Both the position numbers and the translations under genes were made by a program. A stretch of 64,000 nucleotides of DNA from Ascarosepion bandense (Eukaryota > Mollusca > Cephalopoda > Sepiida > Sepiidae): positions 7,065,501-7,129,500 of the forward strand of contig JBBBDQ010000330.1 in the NCBI GenBank assembly GCA_037127315.1, in the 5' to 3' direction. This document shows, in pieces, positions 55,853 to 64,000 of the stretch; position 1 is the first letter of the stretch; each line of letters opens with the position of its first letter. The notes below the pieces were generated by a model. The model was given only the letters and a program-made list of their open reading frames with translations, did not search any database and had not been told where the DNA came from.

Positions 55853-55959
55853 GAATGTTGTTGGAGCAATAGAAAATGGTTTCAGCCACAAAGCAGCATT
55901 GTTTTGAGTTGTTTCAAATGGAGTGCATTACAAAAATTAGAAAGTAAGAAACAAACAGA

Positions 55960-56250
55960 GCAAGTGAAGGGAAAGAAGAGAAAGATGGAAAAAGGGAAAG
56001 AAGAGAAAGAGGAAAAAGCAAATGGTAGAAAGAGAAAGAGTGAAAAGAAGGGAAAGAAAAAGAGGAAAAAGAAAAAGAGGAAAGAATGAAAAAGCAAATA
56101 GTAGAAAGAGAAGAAAGAGTGAAAAGAGGAAAAAATGTAAAAACAAATAGAAGAAAAAGAAAGAGTGGAAAGAATCAAAGAGAAGAAAGAGGTGACAAAG
56201 AGACAGAGAAAGAGGGGAAAGAGAGAAAAGAAAAATCTAAAAGCATGAAA
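55960..56250. repeat. GA-rich simple sequence
   Basis: Purine-rich on the plus strand (GGGAAAGAAGAGAAAGATGG and similar). Open frames here are composition artefacts. Confidence 0.9.
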
Positions 56251-56325
56251 AGAAATATATTGTACGCCTTTTTAAGATCTAGATGATCATGGCTTTTTTC
56301 ACATTATCCTCCTATTTAATATCTA

Positions 56326-57289
56326 CTAGCACCATAGCCTGTTCAACACAGAACATTTTAGTCGTAGGATAAGATGCCAATGAGAGGAGTAGATGGAAAT
56401 CATTTATTGAAAGTTGGAAAGGAGGACTGAGGCTGTTAGTAGCCATTTTCAGTATTAAAAAAATCTATTTTCTTTTGTTTTGCATAAACGTGATTTGATG
56501 TTTTGTATGACATTGTAAACAACATTACATTTGTTTTTGTTGCAAAATTACAGGGAAAGATATTTAGATTTTTTGTTGACTATATGAATTTAACATAATA
56601 AAAATTATTTTGTTTTACTGAAATTAGAAATATAAAAACTATTACACTCTCAGTTCAGATATTTTCAAAGAATATTTAAAAATGTAGACATTTAATTTTA
56701 GAGGAAAAAGTTACATTAATGCCACACGAATTACAAACAGCTGATTTCCTGCATGAAATATTTAGCATAAAAAAAAGCTTTATTTCTGAAGTATGAAATA
56801 TTAAATCTAAAAAAAAAAAATCTTAATTAAATTAACCCTTAGCACATTTTTTTTTACATATTTTTTTTGTTTGAAAAAACACTTTTTTTTAAAAAATATT
56901 TCTTTTGTTTCAAAATTACGAGGAAAAGTATTCACATTTTTTTGTTGACCAAATGAATTTTTAAAATGTTGGAATGAAAATTATAAGGGTTCATTTCTTT
57001 TTTTTTAATATTTTAGCCGCGTTTGACATGTGATTTGATTTCTGTGGCATAATGTAGCAACCATCTTAGATGTTTTACAGCACAAATGTAAACAATCAGC
57101 TCCATTGGCCAAAACGTGCGGAAGAGAAAATTGCTGAACTTAAAGCTCAAAAAGTATGTGCTGACCTGTCTTCCCTGTAGATATGTGTCTCTAGAAAGTT
57201 TGAATGGCGTAGCTTAAAAAATGTAGACATGCATAGGAAACAGTCAAACACAGACTCACAGATTGCCTTTTATTTATATATATATATGA
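56326..57289 (-). mobile_element. Probable Helitron, minus strand
   Basis: On the minus strand the left end is A|TCATATATATATATAAATAA with AAAAGGCAATCTGTGAGTC, like the 40.6-kb AAAGGCAAGATG block. The right end has hairpin GTTC-TGTGTT-GAAC, then GGCTATGGTG and CTAG before a T. Length 964 bp. The interior contains an imperfect ~110-bp direct duplication (56470-56590 and 56890-57050, sharing TGCAAAATTACAGGGAAAG-type sequence). No coding sequence. Confidence 0.5.
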
Positions 57290-57367
57290 TAAACTGCACT
57301 GCCATACTTGTTCTTGGGTCTTCTTGCTGTGTCTAATTTTAAATTCAGAGTTGTCCTTCACTTATGC

Positions 57368-58002
57368 CAGAGATTCCCAACCTTTTTTGCATTGTTGCCC
57401 ATGTAAAGATTTTCCAACACTGACCCTTATAGTAAACATCAAAAGATACCAAAACTGTTTGATAAAAGTTTCTGACTTATAAAGGATGTAATAAAAATAC
57501 CAAAGTGAGTTAATAAATAATGCTTATGTGGTGGCTGCTACTACTACTACTACTATTGTATTAAAGAACAAATGAAAGTAAACTTGACTATTTAAAACTA
57601 TAATTTAGTTACATGGTTAGGATTAGCATTGTAAGTGTTGATAAAAATTAAACAATTTTTGTCAATAATTATAGATTTAAAAATAATATACAATAAGTTA
57701 ATGACACTTCTCAAAACTATAGCAAATACAAAAATAATCATTGTTTATGTGGATTTTTATATATTATCTAGGAATGTTAACCAGTTATTCACACTGAGAC
57801 TGTTTTTTTTTTTTTGTTATACAAGTTCTTTGCATATTTCCTTTTAATATTTTTTGGTAAGTAAGATATGTTGAAATACATTTTTTTTTTTTTTTTTACT
57901 ACTACTCAAATTTTTTTAAATCACCCACCAGTTTCTTTTCAGTTACTCACTGGCCACCAAACAGATTAAATCAGCCACTGGTAAACAAGTTGAGAAACCC
58001 TG
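57368..58002. mobile_element. hAT-like non-autonomous element (probable)
   Basis: Left end CAGAGATTCCCAACCTTTTT and right end ...ACAAGTTGAGAAACCCTG are inverted and of the hAT consensus type. The 8-bp flanks do not match well, so age or edge error is likely. A (CTA)n run lies at about 57537-57556. Confidence 0.5.
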
Positions 58003-58124
58003 TCTTAATTTAACACAGGACAAAGGTTAAAGAGAGATTCATATATTTCCCAAAGACATTGGTCCTGAATGAATATTGTCTCAGTTGGAATTTGAATGCC
58101 GATGCCATCTTCCATAATCTTAAA

Positions 58125-58690
58125 CACTGATTCTTTTATGTGCCATGTCCCTCCCAAATATTGATATTCATGGCTCTCTACAATTTGCTGCCTTTTGTAT
58201 CTCTCAATAAAACTGTGCTTTTGTTATCACTCCTAAACCTTGTTTCATCATCCATTTTCTCATGTTTGTTAGGTAGGTTATATGTTGTTTTCCTCTACCT
58301 TTTTAACCATCAATCTGCCTTGTGAGTATCCAACTTTCCAAGCCCTCTTTCTTCTTTATGCACCCTAGAAATATCAGCCATTTGTTTCCTGATGTTAGGT
58401 GTAAGTGTCCATTATGTTTCTATCGTCTCTTAAACTTTTTGTTGCCCACATGCTTTGTCCATGATATTCTCAGCACCCTTCCACAGAACCACATTTCTTT
58501 TGCTTTAAGTCTTTTCTTCATCCGTGAGGAAATTGTCCAACATTCATTGCCATATAGAATGACTGTTATTACATAACAATTCTGTGTTTTTTCTTTGTTG
58601 CTAACTAATTTTTGCCTTAATACTTTGCATAGCTTTTGGAAGATATTTTTTTTTGCTATCCCAATGTGGATATTTTGAAATTTGACAGTA
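58125..58690 (-). mobile_element. RTE-type LINE fragment
   Basis: Minus strand reads IGIAKKNIFQKLCKVLRQKL, VITVILYGNEC, LKAKEMWFYGRVLRISWTKH, VGNKKFKRR and the terminus up to about 58130 (GCCATGAATATCAA). Decayed, but one of the longer copies. Confidence 0.75.
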
Positions 58691-58754
58691 TCTTTCTAAC
58701 AGCTAAAATTTAGGTTTTTATTTTTGCTAATGAAATTAATGTGTTTTTTTTTTT

Positions 58755-59125
58755 AGAGAGTGGTGGTAACAGAAATGTAATTCTACAAAAACTGAGAATA
58801 TTTTAGACAAAGTATATAAACAACAAAGAAGTCTTAAAGAAAATAAACACAATTTCAAAATCACAAAGAAACAGCTGAAATTCCTTGGCCACATAATGTG
58901 CAAAAAAACTTGGAAAATTTGATGCTCACAGAATATATTGAAGGCAAGAGAGACAGGAGAAGGCAACAAGCCAGCTACCAGGTGAGATTGCGTGAACGAA
59001 TGGCAAAAGAGAGTAGAGAGAAATGGCAGAAAAATCCAATGTTACTAAGACCAAAAAGGGACAGGAAGTTGTAAAGGTCCATGAATAACATGTCCTGAAA
59101 AGACACAGCACATAGAAAATTGTCT
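58755..59125 (+). mobile_element. RTE-type LINE 3' fragment
   Basis: Plus strand reads a diverged NVILQKLRIF.TKYINNKEVL, KITKKQLKFLGHIM, ENLMLTEYIEGKRDRRRQQA and terminus CATGTCCTGAAAAGACACAG. It forms an inverted pair with 58125-58690, 65 bp apart. Confidence 0.75.
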
Positions 59126-59344
59126 CCTGTTTGTAGTATTTGTCAGCTTAGGAAAAAAATAGACAATATTATTAATTTTTCTTTTTAAGTGTGAGTCAAT
59201 TTGTATACACAATATAGTATATGACTGAAGCTTGCATGATATAGTGGGTCATCCAGAAAATTTCTGATTCCCTCAACTAAACTGTCACCATAAAAACAAA
59301 ATAATAATAATCAATAAGTATATAATATCAGCCAAGCAATGTAA

Positions 59345-59475
59345 ACTTGATGATGATAGAGTGTCAGTTAAGTGCCATACGTGAAACGCGATTGGGCAAT
59401 CATGTCTTGAAAGAGACATGACTGACTGGGCAGAGGATTATCCCGCAGTAGGTTGCCATTGCTTTCTGTGGTAGT
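59345..59475 (-). mobile_element. SINE-A tail fragment
   Basis: TCAGTTAAGTGCCATACGTG through GCAATCATGTCTTGAAAGAG to TTGCCATTGCTTTCTGTGGT, then an abrupt switch to MLE-A sequence. Confidence 0.8.
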
Positions 59476-60311
59476 AATGCCAAAATTGAGCTAAGGAAAA
59501 GGATTATGGCAGCATTCACCAACTTAAACAAGGAGACTGTCCAGAAGAGTTGCAAGAGTTTCCAAAGTTGTCTGGAGACCATGGTTGAAACTAATGGCAA
59601 TTTTATTGAATAATTTTATGTTTTAGTATTTAAAGATATTTTTGTGTAATTTTGATAAATATACAGTACTGTGCGAAAGTATTAGTACAACTATTATTTT
59701 ATTTTTCATGAGGCATCAAAATCAAGTTTAAAATCACCCCTATCCCTACTACCGGTAGTGTGCAAAAGTATTAGGACAGGGGTGATTTTTCTAAAAACAT
59801 CACTGAAATTTAAATACAGGGTGAAAAACCAAACCTTTGTAAGAATTATAAAACTAAAAAGGAAGCGGAAGGAAGGCTTTGGAATTTGAATTGGCCCCCA
59901 CAATGCCCTGATCTCAATCCTATTTAACATCTATGGGATATTTTGGATAAAGAAAATTGACAAATTTAATGTTACTTTGCAAGACACACTTTGGGAACAA
60001 TACAAGCTGTTTGGCAGGAGATACCATTAGATACATTGAAGAAGCTTGTGATGTCAATGCCTGACAGAATGAAGGCTGTGATCAAAGCAAAAGGCTATTA
60101 TACTAAATTCATTTTATAACAAGTATTTTTTTCTTGTTAAAGCATTTGTTGAGAAAAATCAAATAAATTACTTTAAATTGTTTATTTTCTGTCAATATGC
60201 CCCATAAAAAATAAAATAGTTTTTGTCCTAATACTTTTGCACAGTACTGTATCTGTTAAAATGTTTTCTTTTTGTGCAATTTAGATGACAATTTATCGAA
60301 TGAACACTATT
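59476..60311 (+). mobile_element. MLE-A 3' part, split by a Tc1 element
   Basis: Plus strand reads KIELRKRIMAAFTNLNKETV, QKSCKSFQSCLETMVETNGN FIE, the C-terminus of the MLE-A transposase (compare 5930-6010, minus). After the Tc1 insertion it resumes with TCTGTTAAAATGTTTTC and ends in the family terminal repeat (AGATGACAATTTATCGAATG). Confidence 0.75.
59664..60249 (+). mobile_element. Tc1-like transposon, internally deleted, nested in MLE-A
   Basis: Terminal repeats CAGTACTGTGCGAAAGTATT and ...AATACTTTTGCACAGTACTG are inverted and flanked by TA at 59662-59663 and 60250-60251. The plus strand retains the C-terminus of a Tc1 transposase: WPPQCPDLNPI.HLWDILDK and, in another frame, LQAVWQEIPLDTLKKLVMSM, PDRMKAVIKAKGYYTKF. 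The catalytic Glu region is otherwise decayed. At 586 bp it has lost most of its gene. A second copy of the end sequence sits at 59753-59778. Confidence 0.88.
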
Positions 60312-61147
60312 TCTATCCGCATACCCTTTTAGTACAATGAGGAGAGGCTTACAAAGAGGATGGGTCAATGGTTGCCAGCTTCAGTTAATTGTTATCAACT
60401 TCCAACTCTGAAAAGCCAGAAAATAATGTATATTCATGTTTGGTATGTCTGATATCAATTCTAGCTAGGAGACAAACCTGTACAGCTCATAATTCTTGGA
60501 GCCAACCTTCTATCCACAATAGCAAAGAGTGTTGAAGAATTTGGGGCCTAACTTTAATAATTGGTCAGATTTTAAAAAGTATGTTTTTCAGGCAGAGAAC
60601 TTTTCAGCACCTACTTATAGCTGCAATGTTTAGAAGTTATTTTTCTTTTTATAGTGCATCTTAAACATTTGTCAGAAGCCATATTAATTTGTCATAGATC
60701 TTTCATTTTTTAATATAATAATTTTTTTTTTTATCTTGAAAGGTTTTGTTACTTTTAACCTCTTTATAGATTTCCAATGAAGTAAAATTTAAAAAAAAAA
60801 AAAGTCTATTTGATTAATTCAATTTGCTCTTAGCTGAAACAATGCCAGGTGATATCTGACAGTCACAAACAAATCTGTAATATTCAACAGAGATAAGAAT
60901 TCACAACAAAAACTGCTCAGGGCAGATGAAGCATAAATAAAAATTAAGAAATAATACAATTGAAAAAGGAAAGAAGACAAAAGAAAATCCAAAAGTCTAA
61001 CTGTGGGTTGATATGATGTATGCAGTCAATATTTGATATTAAGTGGATGATATGGCATTAGAGCTTCAGGCACACTGAGATTAGATGAAATTGAAGCAAT
61101 AATAATGACCATTATTTATACTTAGAAGATTACACAGCCAATATCTA
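60312..61147. other. No gene seen
   Basis: Unassigned AT-rich sequence with short A/T runs. Confidence 0.5.
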
Positions 61148-61155
61148 CAAGAGTA

Positions 61156-61439
61156 TTCAGTCAGTCAAGTGCCATATATGATACACGCTTGGGCAATCAT
61201 GTCTCGAAAGAGGCATGAATGACTGGGCAAAAGATTTTTTTCGCAGTAGGTTGCTGTTACTTTCTGCAGTAGACTGGTTGCCAACCAAGGCTATAGAACC
61301 CAATTTGTCCTGTTATTTAACCCATAGCTGAAGAGAAGAGACAGATTTAATACCTTTTCCAAAAGCATTTGCATGTAAATGAATGCAACAAATTCAACTG
61401 GTATTTGAACTCTGCTCCTTAATCCAATTCACCATAATG
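61156..61439 (-). mobile_element. SINE-A, near full length with 8-bp target duplication
   Basis: Flanked by CAAGAGTA at 61148-61155 and 61440-61447. Tail side CAGTCAGTCAAGTGCCATAT; head side GAGCAGAGTTCAAATACC, a readable B-box-like segment on the minus strand. Diverged from the 53.1-kb copy by scattered substitutions. Confidence 0.85.
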
Positions 61440-61447
61440 CAAGAGTA

Positions 61448-61764
61448 GACATGGCTGAAATCATTCACAAGATGTTAATGATTTAATGAAAGCCAATTGA
61501 CTTGGTGGTACTGAGTTAATGTTGAACTTCTGACAGAAATCTTAAAAGAATAAAAATTACAAAAGGAACTTTCTTTTTGAACAGGAGTTGACAAATTTTT
61601 AAAACATGAGCTGGGCTGGAAGTGTTTTTCAGACTTACAAGTTAAGACAAATTCAAACTACAATTATAAATAGTAATATAATGATAATCTTAGCCATTTC
61701 TCGACAAAGAAATTGTTGAATAAGCAGCTAGTACTGTTTTGGTTAAAATTTTTCAATAACTCAC
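61448..61764. other. No gene seen
   Basis: Unassigned. Confidence 0.5.
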
Positions 61765-61893
61765 TATTAATTGTTATAATGTGCTTGACTGACTCTAATG
61801 AATGCAATCAGAACTATTAGAACTCGGAGATTTTTTGTGTAGGTCATCTTCCCCAGTTCATTTTTGTTACGAGAGGGGTTTTATTTACACCAC
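61765..61893 (-). mobile_element. Possible LTR of a retrotransposon
   Basis: On the minus strand a purine-rich AAGAGGGAA precedes TGTTGTGGTGTAAATAAAAC, and about 120 bases later ATTATAACA could close a TG...CA unit. AATAAAA could serve as a polyadenylation signal. No second LTR or target duplication was found. Confidence 0.25.
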
Positions 61894-61937
61894 AACATTC
61901 CCTCTTGTGAAATTTTTTTCTTAAATATTTTTTTTAG

Positions 61938-62290
61938 TATTCACCCCCTTACTCTTTCTGATGAGTTCACCGTGTACTGAAGTTTGTATTTCTCTTGTTT
62001 TGGGTCAACCACTAGTTTTTCCATACATTTCCTTTTCCTGGTACTCATATGTGTGTTCAATGAATTCTTGGGTGTCGGTATGTCAAAGATATCATACAGG
62101 ACTTGCATAGGTTCTTCCTTTCTTTCAGGCACTTCTTCAGCAAACATTTTTTTTTAACTGATTCCAATGTCTTTGCAATCCCTTTTTTTTTTCTTTTCAC
62201 CATATAAATTTTTCCATTTCATGACCATATTTACATTGTCTTCCCACATTTCTTTTCCATTTTTTATATCTCCTGAAAAACACTTAAACT
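61938..62290 (-). pseudogene. Unrecognised coding-like remnant
   Basis: The minus strand is open from about 62290 to 61941, reading GDIKNGKEMWEDNVNMVMKW, then MFAEEVPERKEEPMQVLYDI, FDIPTPKNSLNTHMSTRKRK and ending LQYTVNSSERVRG. Polar and less AT-driven than the surroundings. Its position before a purine tract and possible LTR suggests the last part of an LTR-element polyprotein, but I recognise no domain. Confidence 0.25.
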
Positions 62291-63755
62291 CTACAGCTAC
62301 TGACTCTGCTTCCTGCCTGCTGGAAGTCTTCCTCTGTGGTTTCTGTATTTAAGAACTCTGGAGAACCCTCAGATCCCTCTAACTATCATCCTCCTACTGA
62401 TTTTTGGCAAAGTGTTTGAGGCTATTATCAATGCTGAAGTGGTAAAAAGTATCACAGCACACAGCCTTCAATAAACAGTATGGCTTCCACTTCACCAGGT
62501 CTACTGCTGATATGCTACCAACCATCACAGAGTATATATATCAGGCTCTTGATAAAAACTGCAAAGATAGAGCTGTTGTCCTAGATATCTCCAAAGCATT
62601 TGACAGAGTCTGGCATACTAGTCTTCTACACAATCTACAGGGCTATGGAGGCTTGTTTGATCTAATCCAGTCATTCCTTTCAAATTGCGTAATGAAGGTA
62701 GTATTGAATAGGCATGCTTCCAGATAGTCATACAAACACAGGTGACCCTGAAGGCTCTATCCTAGGTCCTATGCCTTGTTTCTGATCATCAACAATTGCC
62801 CTGATGTAAGTAGGCACCTATGCAGATGACACTACCATTTACTTCTGCCTTGTTAAAAAAATCTTCACAGACTGACAAAGCTAACCTTGCTGCTGGTCTT
62901 GAAAAGGACCTCCAATCTGTGGTGGACTTGAGTATAAAAAAAAAAAAAAATGGCTTGTAAATTTTAATGCTTCCAAAACAAAGCTGCTATCCCTTAACCA
63001 CTATAGAGAATCATTCTTAGTGCCCATCAGCATGGATCAGACTAGTCTCCATGAAAGCAAAACACTGCACCTTCTCGGCCTAGTTCTCTCAGCTGATCTC
63101 AAGTGGAATGACTACATTGAATCCATAGCTAAATCTGCTGCTAGGAAGGTCGGTTCACTGTGTAGGTCTAGGATGTTTTTCTTGTCTGAATCCATCTTGC
63201 ACATGTATAAATCTACCATCCACCAGGGCATTGAATACTGCTGTCACATCAGGTCGGGTCGGGTTCCCCTGCTATTCATCTAGGGCTTCTTTCATGGTTT
63301 CTGCTCTGATGAGCTTAGCTCCCTGATGCCCTCTCTGCATGAATTTACCCAAACTACTGGACTAGGGACTAGGTCTCACCCATTTACAGTAAAAACCAGT
63401 CAAATGTAACGAACTCATACTCTAGCAGCTTCTTTTTTTTTGCACTTCCCACCTGTGAAATTCCCTTCTGTTTCCTGCTTCCCTGACAGCTACAATCTCC
63501 AAGAATTTAAATGCAAGGTCAATTGGCATCTTTTATCTGACTTGCATCCTTTCCCTGACATCTCTCGTATAATGTTCTCTCTTTTCATTCTACTCTCGTA
63601 CAGCACTTTTCACATCAGTGTCCTCATTCTTCTCTTATTCATTCTCCGACACCCCCTGTAACTTCCTGTTCTTTCTCACCACTCTCCTCTTATCTAACCC
63701 CCTGCACATCAGTGACAGTACTGCCTTGCTTGGTGAGATCGTAAAAAAAAAAAAT
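62291..63755 (+). mobile_element. Jockey-type LINE with YADD retained
   Basis: Reads CLLEVFLCGF, IFGKVFEAIINAEVV, a QYGFHFTRSTADMLPTITEY segment, IYQALDKNCKDRAVVLDISK, AFDRVWHTSLLHNLQGYGG, SFLSNCVMKVVLNRHAS, GTYADDTTIY (catalytic motif intact, about 62815), LEKDLQSVVDLS, SILHMYKSTIHQGIEYCCHI and the post-RT terminus with PDSYNLQEFKCKVNWHLLSD, ending CCCCCTGCACATCAGTGAC and TTGCTTGGTGAGAT plus A-tail. Several frameshifts and a partial deletion after HIRSG mean it is not functional. 5' truncated. Confidence 0.85.
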
Positions 63756-64000
63756 CTTTGAAAAATTTTGTTTAATTTTTATTTTCTATTATTCTTTTTT
63801 GACCTGTAACAAATTGTCAAACACTTATTTAATTTTTCTTTTGACTATCAGTTCTGTCAATGACCTCCCTGACAGTGCATTGACATTTGGCATTATCCAG
63901 TATATTCTGAAGATTTTTTTTATAGTGCTTCACCCACTATTTCACTACTTGCTTTTTTCTTGAAAGTACCCACAAACCGTTCACCTTGTCTGTTTGACTT
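63756..64000. other. No gene seen
   Basis: AT-rich flank of the last LINE copy. Confidence 0.5.

Noticed and set aside
55882..56286. Several frames across 55.9-56.3 kb on both strands
   Set aside because: Low-complexity GA tract; composition artefacts.

Overview
This is an AT-rich animal genomic window with eukaryotic, intergenic or intronic character. I find no complete host gene. Nearly everything recognisable is transposon debris: truncated non-LTR retrotransposons, tRNA-derived SINEs, Penelope-like elements, Helitrons, mariner/Tc1/hAT DNA transposons, one solo LTR and several tandem repeats. The repeat mix (RTE and jockey-type LINEs with SINEs and GIY-YIG Penelope elements in an AT-rich background) suggests a mollusc, most likely an octopus-like cephalopod. 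That is an inference from family resemblance, not something the sequence proves. All family assignments were made by eye from translated motifs and aligned copies.

Layout. 1-11.9 kb: a Helitron end, SINE-A copies, RTE fragments on both strands, two mariner-type remnants and an RNase H-bearing LINE tail. 11.9-16 kb: AT-rich sequence with old diverged tandem repeats and a young 118-bp minisatellite. 16-25.8 kb: LINE-rich, including the longest jockey copy (18.6-20.4 kb, catalytic motif lost) and a jockey tail inserted inside an RTE copy. 25.9-31 kb: Penelope fragments (one with a 316-codon open frame containing a GIY-YIG domain) and a mariner whose terminal repeats are intact but whose interior is deleted. 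31-37 kb: mostly unassigned, with a 0.93-kb GA tract lying between two copies of a 0.43-kb duplication. 37.8-39.3 kb: a jockey tail running into a very homogeneous 84-bp minisatellite. 39.8-44.9 kb: a Helitron in an RTE copy with a reconstructable empty site, inverted Penelope ends, a decayed THAP-domain exon pair, a possible 98-bp mini-Helitron and a GC-rich solo LTR inside a jockey tail. 46-53.4 kb: multilayer nests of RTE, jockey, SINE-A and SINE-B. 53.5-60.3 kb: hAT-like elements, a second Helitron, an inverted RTE pair and a Tc1 element nested in an older mariner. 61-64 kb: a SINE-A copy with target-site duplication, a possible LTR-element end, and a jockey copy that keeps the YADD motif.

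How parts interact. The insertions give a relative chronology. RTE and mariner-type copies are usually the hosts; jockey tails, SINEs, the Helitron, the Tc1 element and the solo LTR lie inside them. A short repeat (SINE-B) shares its last ~55 bp with the jockey 3' end, which fits mobilisation by jockey machinery. A tRNA-like segment recurs at the same junction with Penelope terminal sequence. No protein here looks intact enough to be functional.
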